A stretch of DNA of 64,000 nucleotides from Hypericum androsaemum. Taxonomy: Eukaryota; Streptophyta; Magnoliopsida; Malpighiales; Hypericaceae. Below, piece after piece: positions 9,885 through 23,024 of this stretch (the first letter of the stretch is position 1; the number at the start of each line of letters is the position of its first letter). The stretch is taken from NCBI GenBank assembly GCA_963995505.1, contig OZ023190.1, forward strand, positions 6,973,344-7,037,343. The letters run 5' to 3'. A model generated the notes under the pieces. That model was given only the letters and a program-made list of their open reading frames with translations, did no database searches and was not told where the DNA came from. The position numbers and the translations under genes are program-made.

Positions 9885-12834
9885 CAAACAATCCTTCTAA
9901 TATGAAAGTGGATTAGGCTTTTAAAGTTGATACTATCACTAATACCACTCATATCTAACAACCTTGTTATGTGACTATGGAATACGTCATAGTCTACATT
10001 GTCCAAGTTGGAATTTGATGTTATATTTAACGTTTATACTATGTATTGTAATACGTCTTACATCAAATTTATGCTATAATGAAGACTTCTGGGTCACCCG
10101 TTTCAAAAATAAATTTGTGGCAGTAAATGCAACAAACGGACGTAAGGTACCCTAAATCCCAATCTAGGACTTGGAACGGGTCTTAAATTTTGTCTTTCGA
10201 TCCTACCCAAATCGTGCCGGAGAGAAGTATGTCTTTACCTTTCTTTTGAAGTTGAAGAAGAAGAATGTCCTTACCACGTTGTATCTGTACAATACTCATG
10301 GTATTTGTCAACTTGGGGAAAAAGCCTAATTAGTTTATAGTCACCGTCGATAATAGGAGATGTGATTCTCTTTATACCAAGTCACTAAATGACGGATCCA
10401 ATAGGATATATAATTATGGAAACTAAATAAAAGCATTATTGTGACATAGAACTAAACGAAGTATTCCATTTAAAAAAAATAGAACTAAACTATTAATAAA
10501 AAAATATGTTCAAATTTTGTTATATTTTAATTTTTCAAAAAAATAACTAAAGCCAACTTCATCGATTGGCATCAAAGAATTGTCGAGAAACAACAAATCT
10601 ATGGAATTGTCAATAACCATTGAAAAAATGCATTTATTTGTGATTTCTACGACGAGTGTAGCAATTTCTGAGGAATTTTTGTAAAAGTTTGTATCTCTAC
10701 ATCTAGATTTTTTAAGTACTACAATCTAGAGGTATATTTTGAAGGCTCGAAATACACAAATGGTGGGAAAGAAATTAATTATAGTAGTCGTTCTATTCAA
10801 ATCGTACTAGATCATGTTTCAGAGAATCAAGAATATATAAATGAATTAAAAGTTCAATTAGAAAGAACAAAGAAAAAGAAGAAACACAAGTAAAACACTT
10901 GAACCACAAGTAAGACAAGTAAATAAGGTATACTTATAAAAAAAATTCCTTTGTGCTTTCGATGAAAATGAATCGATGAAATTAGCTTTATTTTTAGAAA
11001 AAATAAAAATAAAATAAAAATTGAACATATTCTTTTTATTAACGGCTTAGTTCTATTTTTAGAAAATAGTTTATATTTAACCTATGTCAAATTAATGCTT
11101 TGATTTACTTTCCATAACAATTTATCTTAGTCATTTAATTAATTGTTTGGTCTTAAATCCACTTGGCACATTTTCATTGATGGATACATATCAAGTCACC
11201 AAATGACTTGGTATGAAAGGACCACCATAGAATTTCTCGTTAATATGTGTTTGTAGATGTTTGTTTAGCTTAATAAATATAATGACGATCCTACCAACAA
11301 TTAGTTAGATCAATTAGTGATGAAAAAATATTTTAACTTAACTCAAAGGAGTTTAAGAGATATTGAGTTTGAGTAGGTGTGAATATAACATGTATTAAAT
11401 ATTTGTTCAGAGAGTTTGTTAAAAGTTGTACCCAACTCAAATATAGATTAGTCTTAATTATTCGGATACTAAGCATTAAACAAAAATATATAACGACCAT
11501 CCAAAACATTATGTGTATTTGGACATGATGTGATGACCTTAATTTGTGCTCTTGTGTTTGGTTTATTAAATGCGAGGACAGCCTCTGAGTTTGGGAGTTT
11601 GAGCGTAGAGTATGGATTATGAGATACGGGGGACATAAACAATATAAACATGATATAATACGTTGTCTTCGTTTATAAGTGCCACATGTGGTTTAACAGC
11701 TGACAATAAAATCTCTCAAATTTAAGAATAAAGATATGAATGAAATATGTAATTTTTAGTTATGCCTTGACGCAATGACGCCTACCTAACAAGAGTTAGG
11801 GTAGTCGGGCCCCGGTTGGAAAATATGTATTTTTTTTTTTTGCAGTTTGCCATTGACTTTTTCTGCATTGAACACTTCGAACATAATAAGTTACTCGTCT
11901 CATAAATTATTTCGAAGCCACATAGACGGAGGAAAATACCTTTCTAAAAAAAATTAGCGCAGTAGATGTGTTTTTCTGATAAGAAGAGTAGAATAGTGTC
12001 TGGAGTAGACTTTGACCCATTTAATGACCAAATGTGTAATAATCCATAAAAATTTAATGACCAACATGTGATGGATCCCACTCAATAGACCAGCCTTTTG
12101 TCACAATATTTCTCTAGGTATTTAGTCAAAGAGTGCTATTTCTTAATGAGAAGTCGAGAGGATGTGTTTTTAAACAAACAAACAGCAATTCATCGGGTTC
12201 GCCACAACTTAGAGACAAAAACTAAAAGAAACCAAGATCTGTCCAGCTTGGTCTCTAGTGGGCAACTGGAATGGTTTCTTTTGATCTTTTCTCAACCACC
12301 CTATTTATTTATAGCATGTTTTTATGTAGAGAGAGAAAGTCAACTTTGTCATTTTTTTTAAAGGATAGTGCGAAATCTATTTTAAAAATATGAGTTACAG
12401 AACAGGAGAAATAAATATATAGATGAATGACAAAGGCACCAAACAGAAAACGAATACCAATCCGAAAGTGTCAACTTTGTCATCCCTGGACAAGTAAAGT
12501 TTCAACTGGTTCTAGAAGTTTTAAAGTGCCAATCTTTGAGACAAAATGACAGAGCTTTGAGGATGAGAGGGAGAGAAGGATTAAAGAAAGAGACTTTGGA
12601 AGAGGGTCTGTCTCTTCTGGAAGCCAGTTGACTTTGTTTTTTATTTATTTTAATATTGGTTGCTGGGTCCCTTTAAAGGATGAAGATCATTGCAGATAAA
12701 TATGCAGTTGGGAATTTGCAGAACACTTTCAAACCGCACCATGGAATTTTTTCTCTGCTGAGACCATATTAATTGCTTGCTGCCTTAAAAAGTCAATGAC
12801 CTGAGGCCAAGACAATTACTTTTGTCTTCCAAGG
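9885..12834. other. AT-rich intergenic region upstream of HIPL1
   Basis: About 3 kb of AT-rich DNA with no supported gene except the short frame at 10714-10893. The last few hundred bases (about 12600-12834) are the presumed HIPL1 promoter and 5' UTR; I could not fix a TATA box or transcription start. Confidence 0.5.
10714..10893 (+). pseudogene. Unrecognised coding remnant, coiled-coil-like end
   Basis: A 59-codon open stretch without a start codon, reading KYYNLEVYFEGSKYTNGGKE and ending in a charged, helix-prone tail with INELKVQLERTKKKKKHK. The tail resembles the C-terminal coil of some plant transposase-associated proteins (Ptta/En/Spm type), but this is only an impression. Could be a transposon remnant or chance. 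Confidence 0.25.
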
Positions 12835-15375
12835 ATGATCATGGGAAAAGTTCTTGCCATGGTCCCCATCTTTCTAATCTTGGTGTTGTTGCTTCCTGAT
12901 GCATGCAAGTGTTATCCCTTGTGTACTGATTCTAGTAAGTTTTTGAGTTTAAGCTTCCTTGAGATGCAAATTTCTACCCTGTGGATTGTTTACTCATCAG
13001 ATTTTTGTCTGGTTATGTTTTGGATGTGTATAGGGTCCCCAATCATTTTGAATGCTACAGCTACACTGAAATTCTGTGCTTACAATGGGAGCTCCTGCTG
13101 CAATTCCACACAAGATTTGTCATTGCAGAAGCAGTTTCAAGCGATGAACATTTCGAGTCCCGGCTGCGCTTCTCTAGTGAAATCAATCCTTTGTGCTGTA
13201 AGCTTTCTATGTGGTCTGATGCAATTTAATTGAATGTTTAAGATATAGTTTGTTGTAGCATAATGTATCAGCAGCATGTACCAACTTTCTTTATGGTTTA
13301 TGGTTTTCAGAGATGTGATCCGTTTTCGGCCGAGCTGTTTACCATCAGTTCTACTCCGCGTTCGGTGCCTGTTCTCTGCAATTCCACAGTTTCGGCGAAT
13401 TCATCCCAATCTAGCCAAGCGGAAGGTGACTTCTGCTCCAAAGTGTGGGATACATGTGATGGTGTATCGTCATCGAACTCGCCATTTGCAGCTTCATTGC
13501 AAGGTCAAGCTGGATTGCCAGCCAATTCAACTAGTTCCAAGTTGACAGAGCTGTGGCAGTCAAAAACCGACTTCTGCAATGCATTCGGTGGAGCATCTAC
13601 TCCCGAAGCAGTTTGTTTCGGTGGTGAACCTGTATTGCTTAATAGTTCCGAATCACCTAGTACTCCACCGCGTGGTTTGTGCCTAGAGAAAATCGGTAAT
13701 GGTTCGTACCTTAACATGGTTGCGCATCCGGATAAATCGAATCGTGCTTTCTTCTCAGACCAACAGGGCAAAATTTGGTTGGCAACAATCCCTGATCTGG
13801 GATCTGGCAAGACACTAGGGATCGATGATACCTCTCCGTTCGTTGATCTGACCGATGAAGTCTATTTCAATACTGAATTCGGGTTGATGGGTATGGCATT
13901 TCATCCGAACTTTGTGCAGAATGGCAGGTTCTTTGCTTCGTTTAACTGTGACAAGGCAAAGTGGCCTGGATGTACCGGAAGGTGTTCGTGTAATTCGGAT
14001 GTGAACTGTGATCCTTCAAAGCTACCAGCAGATAATGGTGCTCAGCCATGCCAATATCAAACTGTAATAGCAGAGTACACTGCCAATGGTACCACAACAT
14101 CTGCTAAACCTGTGGAGGTAAGACGGATATTCACGATGGGCCTCCCTTTTACATCGCATCACGGGGGGCAGATTCTCTTCGGACCGAGTGACGGATACCT
14201 CTACTTCATGATGGGAGACGGGGGCGGTGTTGGTGGTGATCCTTACAACTTCTCACAGAACAAGAAGTCTTTGCTTGGAAAGATCACGAGGCTCGATGTT
14301 GATAACGTACCGAGTAAGTGAAGCACATAAATTTTAAGTCCGTGCAAGCCTTCTTTTGGTGCTCAACACATCTTATTTGGTTGTGCAGCTGCTGATGAAG
14401 TCAATAAACTTGGCTTGTGGGGAAACTACTCCATCCCTAACGACAATCCGTACACCGAAGATGGTGATCTGCAACCAGAAATATGGGCTTTCGGCTTCAG
14501 GAATCCGTGGCGTTGCAGCTTTGATTCCGAAAGGCCTTCCTACTTCATGTGCGCGGATGTTGGCCAGGTTGGTTCCAATGACCTCAACGTTTGGTTCATG
14601 GTCCTTGTATCAGTAGTCTGCAGATCATATGTCCATGTTTGTATATTCTCCAGGATACCTATGAAGAAGTGGACATAATCACCAAAGGTGGGAACTATGG
14701 ATGGCGCGATTACGAAGGTCCCTATCGTTTCTCCCAGTCGTCCGCAACAGGGGAAAGCACGTCTCAAAGATCCATGAACCCGATTTCCCCTGTAATGGGA
14801 TATAACCACTCTGAAGTAAACAAGAATGAAGGGTCAGCATCAATCACCGGTGGTTATTTTTATCGCTCCCAAACTGATCCTTGCACATATGGAAGGTAAT
14901 AAAAGCTTTCTTCATCATGCACACACAATATGGCTAGCGTATTCCCGTTCGCTAACCTTCGAAAAACCCACGTTATGTCAGCTACTTGTACGCGGACTTG
15001 TACGCAGGAGCAATGTGGGCTGGTGCAGAAACTCCTGAAAACAGTGGCAACTTCACTGCAAGCAGGATCCCTTTCAGCTGTGCAGGAAACTCTCCCATCC
15101 AATGCACGTCGGTCCAAGGTAGCGCCCTGCCGGCTCTTGGTTACATATTCTCCTTCGGCGAGGACAACAGCAAGGACGTCTTCGTCCTGGCCAGCAGCGG
15201 TGTCTACCGCGTTGTGCCGCCTAGCCGCTGCAGCTACACCTGCTCAAAGGAAAATGTCACAGCTTCTCGCAGCCCGGGGCCCGCAAAGTCACCAGCAAGC
15301 AGGCTAAGGGGACAATGTATTAGCATATTGGTCACATTCTCTACTTTGGTGTTGACTTTATTGGCTGCTATATAG
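12835..15375 (+). CDS. HIPL1: HIPL1-like protein (glucose/sorbosone dehydrogenase family, GPI-type)
   Basis: Six exons: 12835-12934, 13034-13197, 13311-14313, 14389-14567, 14654-14895, 14982-15375. All junctions are GT-AG and phases agree; the product is 693 aa, close to the 695 aa of Arabidopsis HIPL1. Residues 1-27 form a signal peptide with a long hydrophobic core. Residues about 28-190 are Cys-rich (FCAYNGSSCCNSTQD, ARCDPFSAELF, FCSKVWDTC), resembling the N-terminus of Hedgehog-interacting protein. From about residue 215 a six-bladed propeller of the glucose/sorbosone dehydrogenase type follows (NMVAHPDKSNRAFF, GMAFHPNFVQNGRFF, HHGGQILFGPSDGYLYFMMG, GGNYGWRDYEGP). Many N-glycosylation sequons. 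The last ~20 residues are hydrophobic after a polar stretch, as for a GPI anchor, so a cell-surface protein is likely. Catalytic substrate is unknown. Intact. Confidence 0.93.
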
Positions 15376-17160
15376 CTAAGCCAATACAGCCTTTGTATTC
15401 CTCTGGACTTTAGTCTAGGCATGAGATCACTGTACCTTACTTGTTTCCTTTTCTTGCTTTGGATTTTGCAGTTGTACATTTTTAGGCTCCATTTGTTTTA
15501 TAAAAAATAATTTTGTAGGGGAAAGATTTTTTTAGTTTGAATTTTGAAAGTTATCTATTCTTGCATCGAAGCTTCTTTTGTGAGAAAATAATATTTTCGA
15601 TTTTCAAATGCCTTTTTTAATAACAATTTCATTTTCCCACTTTCATTTACGAACTGATTCATGTTTGAAGGGTTTGATGTATCGAGAAAAAACGTATTTT
15701 TTACAGAATTTGTTTTGCAAAACAAACAGATTTTCTAGAAAAGAATGTTGGGTCACAGTAAAAAATTCCAATTATTCCCTGCTTGCTAGATACTGATCAC
15801 ATATCCTAAGTACTAACTAAGTCACTGTCGTAGAAAGAACTGCGCAATAGACTATGCAAAATCCTTGCTCTTACCGTCATCTACTCTTCAAGCCTAATCT
15901 GTTAAGTTTGTTGATATCCTAACTCTAAGTTAAGGCCCATGTTTTTTTATAAATACACCTTGCACCGATTTGATGAGTTTCAAATCACAGGGCATTCAAA
16001 TGATAATCGATGATATCTCAGGCACTAAAGTGGACTTTTCTCTTATAAAAATCACAATTAATTTAACGACCGGCAGTCATTTCTACCCGTCTCCTCTCTA
16101 AACTTGTAAAGAAGCATGTAGTTAATTGTGACCAAATGGTCTCTGAAACTCACAGTCAGAACATTTTTTCCAAAACAAAAAGATCACATTAGAACCGACG
16201 AAACGTTGATTTGCGACTTCCTATATTTCCTACTCTCTCAAATTGCTGCTCTTGGGACTTCAAGGCCCTTTCACTCGGGTCCTAATGCAAACTCCATTTT
16301 ATCTAATTCGCTTCCTCCTTCCTTTTTCGTCGAGACGGAAAGACTGCATTTTGCTGTGGCTCACTGCTAAGTGGCCTCAACCATTTATTTGTTAACACAA
16401 GTTCGTAATTCCTAATCTAAAAAAATACACAAAGTACGTAATTATATCAAGAAAATAATATCCCAAGGAAACCCACCCACTAGTTCATTTTTATTTATAA
16501 AACCAAAACCAGACACTCAACCCTAGCCCAAAAAAACACTGTATAATTTGTACCCAGTCCACTCCCCAAAAAAGGCCAGGTTTTAGGTTCAAAAGAGAGT
16601 CAAATTAAAGGGAAGAGCAAGTTCTTTTCGAAACCCTAGAATTCTTATCATTCCCTTTTTTCTTTTGAGGGGGAAATTCTTATCATATTCATTCCCCCCT
16701 ATTCACAAACAAACAGAGAAATTAAATTGATCTAAAAAAAAGAGAAATTAAATTTAACACCCTCCTTCCCTATGATTAGAAAGTAAAACTAAGAACTCCC
16801 TCCTCTCCTCCTCACCCAAATCTCTCTCTCCTTCCTTCCCCTACCTTTCCTTTTCCTAGGTATTTTATTTCTTCTTTCATCTTCTTCTTCTTCCTTTTTC
16901 CTACTTTATCTTCTGGGTATTTCTTATTTTTAACATACCCCAAAAGGAAACCCAAAAAAAACAAAAAAAAGGCTTAACCTTTAGATAGTAACAGTTAATG
17001 GGTTATGAAAAGATTGGACCTTTATAGGTCCTCTCATCTTCTTTCTTCCTGAGAAGCTTCTACCTATGTACATGTAATCCCACATTAGAACTATAAACCC
17101 TAAAACCCTTTTTCCCTCGATCCTCTCTCTCCCCACCCAATTAATAGAACCCAAATAAAC
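15376..17160. other. Spacer between HIPL1 and the DDR4-like gene
   Basis: HIPL1 3' UTR, then AT-rich intergenic DNA. From about 16790 to 16910 there is a strongly CT-rich stretch (TCTCTCTCTCCTTCC and CTTCTTCTTCTTCC), followed by ATTAATAGAACCC just before the start codon; CT-rich tracts of this kind are common in plant 5' UTRs. No gene-like frame seen. Confidence 0.5.
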
Positions 17161-20100
17161 ATGTCAAAAGACGAGCCTTTATCTCCTTCCCCGATCCCCC
17201 AACCGGGGGCTAATGCACCGGCCCCCACCAACCGGAGTAACCGGCCGTCCCGGGCCTGCACGCTGCGGGCCGCAGCCCGGATGGCCCAGCAGCAGCAGGA
17301 GGCAGTGATCGAGAGGAAGCAGAGGAAAGGACACCACCAGCAGAAGAAGAAGAAGAAGACAGAGGGAGCAGGGTTTCAGGAGGAGGAGGAGGAGCAGGAG
17401 CCGGGTTTCGAGGAACAATGTGGGAATGGGAGCGGCAGCAGCAGCAGCATCAGGGTTGTTACACAGCTGGTAATCCCGCCGGAGCCGTCCCAGTTGCCTC
17501 GGTGGACTCTCCGTTCCATGTGGGAGATGGCTTCCGTGCTCAATTTCCTAAATGTGAGCTGCTCTTCTGCAAGTTTCCTTCTTTGAGATGAACTGTTTGA
17601 CTAGTGTTTGAAAGAGTTGATCTTTTTTTGGGTTGCAGGTATTTAGGGATCAGTTGAATGTACAAGCCGAGTTCTCTGCCGAGGAGCTTGAAACGGCATT
17701 GATTACGCCTAATGATACTTTGGGGGACATACACATTCCGTTGTTGAAGGTCCGTGCTTTATAAGTTTTGTTGAATTTACCTTAATCGTTTTCAGGAGGT
17801 TAAGTTTTGTTGAGCTCTGATGTGTGCATCTTAGTTTGCTGATTTAGAAGCAAGTGCCGTGTGTTCGACTTGAATTCTGGGGTAAAGAGCTCCCTTTATG
17901 TATATGTCTATATTGCGCTTTTACTCTGCAATTATCTAATCTTCGATGGAAGATTTTGATGGTGTTAATTATGTGATGGAGGAAGTGGCCCATGTGATCA
18001 AATGTGCTGTTCTGATGGACCTTGATTGCTTTCTAGGATTGTCATTTACCGAAGTTGATGGAGGAGAAAAACAATACACCAGAGATTTTATTGAACTTTG
18101 TGGACATTGCCTTAATTATCATACTAATCTGTTGAAGTATGCTGCCATTTGCATTCAATTCTTCCACAATGGGTACATACGTGACAAGCTTTCCCTCTGA
18201 GACCAAATTCGAATTAGTTACCATTTAGTTATTCTGAAGAAGTAACTGCTGCTGTTATGACATGCTTGCTCAGCAAAAGCTTGGCTAGTTTGCTAGATGT
18301 GGCTATATTTGGTGATCAACAGAAGTTGCTATAATTGATAATACTGTGATACAGTGGGTGTTGCACCTGTGTGACATGCTTGCTCAATCTTTATCTAGCA
18401 CTTAATTCCAAATTCCATCTTATAAGATTGCCACTTGAATGTTGAGAAGAGATGCATACCTTGGTGCTAACACGAGCAAGTTGCTGATTTTTTTTTATCT
18501 CTCTCTCTCTTTAGGCAATTCCCCCTATTACAAGAATGGCTCTTACACGGGACACTTGGATCACTGTCTTGTGCAGGAAACTAAGAGATTGGTGGCATTG
18601 GGTTAGTCAATTGATTAAACTTTCAATTTTCTTTCTTGGCAGAACAATTGTCAATATAGATTGTTTACTAACTATGAGCTTGTTACTGGTGCAGGTTGCT
18701 GATGGTGAACTTCCCCTTGTTGCTTCTCACGGGTGAGTTGCTTTTCTACTAGTAAATTCTGGTTGACTGGCTCTTCTTTGGTTCTTACGAGTTAGAATTG
18801 TTTTATTAGGTTGGAGATTGAAGTGTATAAGACACTTGATCCTGGGGTTCGCCTAGTGATCTTGAGGGCTCTGTGCGATATTAGAGTTGAGGTATCCACC
18901 TCTATGACTGCCATATTTCTTGTTTTCATATCCGTCAATTGGTTTTTGTAGCACTCACATTTGGGTATGTATGGCCGTGGTTTCTATGTTAGTGGATGTA
19001 GTTCTTTTGATACCGTATCTTGTAGATACATGAAATATACATCTCTGCCATCTCTCAAAAAGAAAGAGAACATCTTTGCCTTACATACATTTTTTCATTC
19101 ACTGTCTTCTAAAGAAGTGTAAAGTATCATTGCATGATGTACATCTCATCCTACATTACTTCCTGGTTGTCTCGATTACTAGTTATTTTTCTGATTTCGA
19201 TTCTCTGGAGGTCCTAAGAGGCTGCTTTTCACGTTGTCCGCCATATGTAGAAATACTTGCTCACTGGCTCAAAGTCTGGCTCTTTGATCATGCAATTATT
19301 TTTCTTATGAGAATTTGGGTATTTTTTTTCACATTACTTTGTCATTCTACTACTTGTAATATTTTGGCTCTGTTCTTTATTCTGGTTAAGTTAATCTAAT
19401 TATTGAACCGTCTGCAGCAAGAAGATATTCGCAACTATATTGACAATTCTATTAAACGAGGGACCCAACTTTCTGTCTTCCGTAAAGATCGCATTGGGGG
19501 TGATTGGCAAGGCATCAACTACTGGTAGCGTTCATCAGCTTTTCTGGAAACATAATGCTTAACATTGCATTTTCTGGGTTAAATTAATACCAGATGAGTC
19601 AAATATGTTATAATTACAGCAGATAACCAACGGTTTGCCATCTCTTGGCATATATCATATCTTCACAATGAAACAGAACACTTCTGCTTATCTTTGTTAT
19701 TGTTGTTCCAGGTATGAAGACGATGAAATAATTGGTCACCGCTTATATCGGGAAATAAGGAAAGTTGAGTTGAAAAAAACAAAAATAAAGGGTTCTCATG
19801 TTCTTCCATGTACAACGTATCAGTGGGAAACAGTTGCTACTAACTTTGATGAATTTCAAGAAGTATCCGTGAGTTGTTATATTGGCTCATCTTTAATTTT
19901 GCATTCTTGGATTTGCTAAGAATTGGATCCATCAGCTTTTTGGAGTTGTTCTTCATTCCAAGCTAGGTGATATATTGGCGCTGGATAATGATTTTTTATT
20001 GTCGTGAACACCATTGCCTATGTAAAGTGAGAACAGTGCTTCTGCCAGTTTACTGTATGCAGTGCAACAAGCTGTTGCGTTCTCTCTTTTTTTAGAAAAA

Positions 20101-22432
20101 TAAAAAATATATAATAGGAATAGGGGTTTGGACCCCAACCTCCTCCTTAGAAGGAACAGTCCTGCGTGACAAGATATTGCTGAGTGCATGACGAACATGA
20201 ATCCATTGTGTTGCATGAGAAACAAAAACTATGCTATTAGTAGTGTTTGTGAGAATATGTGAAGCCGTAATCCAAATTGTTTGCGCTTGTTGTACTGCAA
20301 GAGTATTCTTGAGTATTAATTTTGCATGCAGCTCTTCGTAAATGTATGAGAGTTAGATGAATAATACTAAGCTTGAAAATGGTTAATGCATGTTATGTCA
20401 AACTTTGGGTTTACACAATGAGTTTTGTTATATTTGTAAATGTTATTTAGCATTTTTTTTTTGATAGAAAACCAACTCTTGGTGCCTCTATGGCAAAGAG
20501 ACCTAGCTGATCCCGATTACCATGTTTGTTTCTCCTAATTACTTATTACATTCAGTTCTCATCTCTTCTACATATACTGCAGGAGAAACTTTTTACTAGT
20601 AGAAATAGAACAGAGGCTTCATTAGGCAAAAAGTTGAAGAATATTATGCTTCCTGAGATTGAAAAGGTTCATAAGGTACTGAGCTTGGTTTTTCTGAGAC
20701 TGTTTTACTCGATGAGTAGATGGTGTCATGAAGAATTGTCTTTGTCTCTAATCATCTTCTTTCCCTCCCATGTATCTCCTCCCCGATCTTTTTTCATCTA
20801 ATACTATGTCTTTGTTTATGTTATTCGTACATTTGCTCAGAGGAAGGAGAGGTTGCTCAAGAAGCAGCATAGACAGGCTCTGCTTCTTGATAATTATTTG
20901 ACTATGGATGGGCTTAGACCAGGACGGGCCCTTCGTGATAGGAAACAAGTGACTTATACTTTTGGTAAGAGGAGTTAATATATCATTCTAATAGCTGTTT
21001 TATCCTCGATTTGTTTCACTTCTGAGGTTATGATCTTTTCTTTCAGAAGCTGTTCAATTTTCTTTTGCAGCGTTAATAGGTTCTTAAGATTAAGGACCAA
21101 AGAATCGGGCTTAGAAATATAAATAATGCCCAAATGTTTCCTCTAGAATCTGTTGTCTTGTTGGAGACTTTCTATTAAGCTTTGCCAAAAATCTGTTGGA
21201 TGTGTATATTAATGTTGAACGGGGTTGTTGCAGTGATAGTTTCTATTAATGAATCTTTTTCCTAATTTTCCCACTGTTACTTGCAGATGATTATGATCGG
21301 TCAATCAATGAGGCCATCAAAGTGACCAAGTAAGTATCTGATTGCTGATTCTTATTTACTCCTTGTTTGTTGCGTGGGGTATCCTCGGTTCATTATTGAC
21401 ATGAACTGGACAAACCAAAAAGAATTTATTTTAAACCATCTTTTCAGGAACAAACCTCCATCATCAGAGGCTATTTATAGAAAAGATGGCAGTGACAAAC
21501 CTGAAGTGACTGCAAATGGGCAATGGAGTGGGCCTTCACATGGGGCTTTCAGTTCATCGTCTCCTGATTATGACGACTTTGATGACGACCATAAACCTGA
21601 ATCAATGGATCGCAGGTCTTTATATTTCACTATTTTGTATTTGTCATGATATCTGATACTTAAACTCGAAGCTTATTGTGCGAAGTTGGCTTGCAGTAAC
21701 AGGCGAAGACAGAGGCCCCAAAGGTATTCGGGAAAGGACTTTGTGGAAGCAGTTTCAGACAATGATGCAGAATTTGATAGTGATGATGAGATTGTTGGGG
21801 AAGCTGTGTATGACGACGAATACTTGAAGAAAAGAAAACAGAGGAAACTCTCCAGTAGCTCTGAAGGGGATGAGGAATATCAGTGGGCTGACGAAAATGG
21901 TGAAGAGGAAGAGGAAGAAGAAGACGAGGAGGATGCTTTGAGCACAAGTGAAGAGAGTGATGAGCCCCGCAAATTTCGGAAACTTCCTGGTAGAACTAGA
22001 AGGGGAACCAAGTTGAGGTCGGCTGGCGAGATGCAATCTGGCCTGAGGCGCAGTAAAAGAGCTACTAGGAACCGAATTAATTATCAGCAGTACGAGTTAT
22101 CAGATTCTGAAGCAGAGACCATGAAGCCAGGAAAAACAAATGAATCTGATGAAGACTCTGAAGGTAGTGAAAATGCCGAGTATTCATCAGGAAATGAAGA
22201 TTTCAATGTCAATGATAGTGAACCTGAAGTGAAAGTTGAACAACCTGTAGAAGGTTTCGCGGAGACAACAGAGAAGAAGGAAAATCAACCACCTGAAAAG
22301 TCGGATAGCCCCGATCAGGATGCAGATGGTGTGACAAAAAGACGTTTCCTCGATTTAAACGAACTTGCTCCAGGTTCTGGCTTTGATGATGGTCCAAACA
22401 CATTAAAAGACGATGATAGAGATGAATTTTGA
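17161..22432 (+). CDS. DDR4: DDT/WHIM-domain chromatin-remodelling partner, DDR4-like
   Basis: Twelve exons: 17161-17553, 17639-17749, 18515-18601, 18695-18732, 18810-18891, 19418-19524, 19712-19868, 20583-20675, 20841-20964, 21287-21329, 21448-21615, 21697-22432. GT-AG throughout with consistent phases; product about 712 aa. A Pro-rich, then Gln/Lys-rich basic N-terminus precedes a DDT-like domain (about residues 110-195: LPRWTLRSMWEMASVLNFLN, then VFRDQLNVQAEFSAEELETA). WHIM motifs follow: YKTLDPGVRLVILRALCDIR (about 213-232) and GGDWQGINYWYEDDEIIGHR (about 262-281). The C-terminal 250 residues are very acidic and Ser-rich with basic patches (RRSKRATRNRINY), ending near KRRFLDLNELAP. Known for the family: DDT/WHIM proteins pair with ISWI-type remodellers to set nucleosome spacing. 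The assignment to DDR4 rather than another DDR protein is from recollection of the family. Intact. Confidence 0.82.
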
Positions 22433-23024
22433 GCTTCCCTCTATTGTGGAGAATACGGTTTCGAGTCTTCTCTAGGGGAAGGTCAGTGTACGATATAAAA
22501 CAGTTGCAAATTTTGTCACGAGCCCTGCGGGGAATGAAGGGGTTTCGGCATTCTTCAGTGACTGAAGTTGAGGAACCATTTTGTTGCAGTTCATTCTGGA
22601 TTGCAGCAGATAGTAACTTCACGCTCAGAGCTGCTATGTAGATTAGGTAGCCGTTGTTTTTTTAGTTTTCTAAATTAAATAGAAGCCTACTACTACTACG
22701 GTTGAAAGAGAATGCAGTGAGAGTTCTTTCCATCTTATCAGATCAATGTACAATAACCTCAACTGATTTCTTACTGAAAAGATTGGCTTTAGAAGCAATC
22801 AATGTAGTTCTTTTTGATGATATAGCAATGATCTCCCTCGTCGGATGAGGATCGCTGATTTGCGTGCTGCATCTAGGCGTTGCGCGGTGGCTATTGGTAT
22901 TGATAACGGATACCTTGGGATGGAAAAGCCTGAAGTATTCTCTGTTTTAAGCTAGGAAATGGAATTATGGATGCCTACATGATAATGTCCCTTGAACTCG
23001 AGAGTGGAAAACTTTTCCTACACA
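22433..23024. other. Convergent 3' UTR spacer
   Basis: About 590 bases separate the stop codons of the DDR4-like gene (+) and the AAA-ATPase (-). Both 3' UTRs must lie here and could overlap. No other feature seen. Confidence 0.6.

Noticed and set aside
9885..9900. Target duplication for copia element A
   Set aside because: The five bases after the 3' LTR (CAAAC) do not match those before the 5' LTR (AGGGT).
17179..17418. Leu-rich minus-strand frame
   Set aside because: Antisense of the Gln/Lys-rich first exon of the DDR4-like gene; composition artefact.
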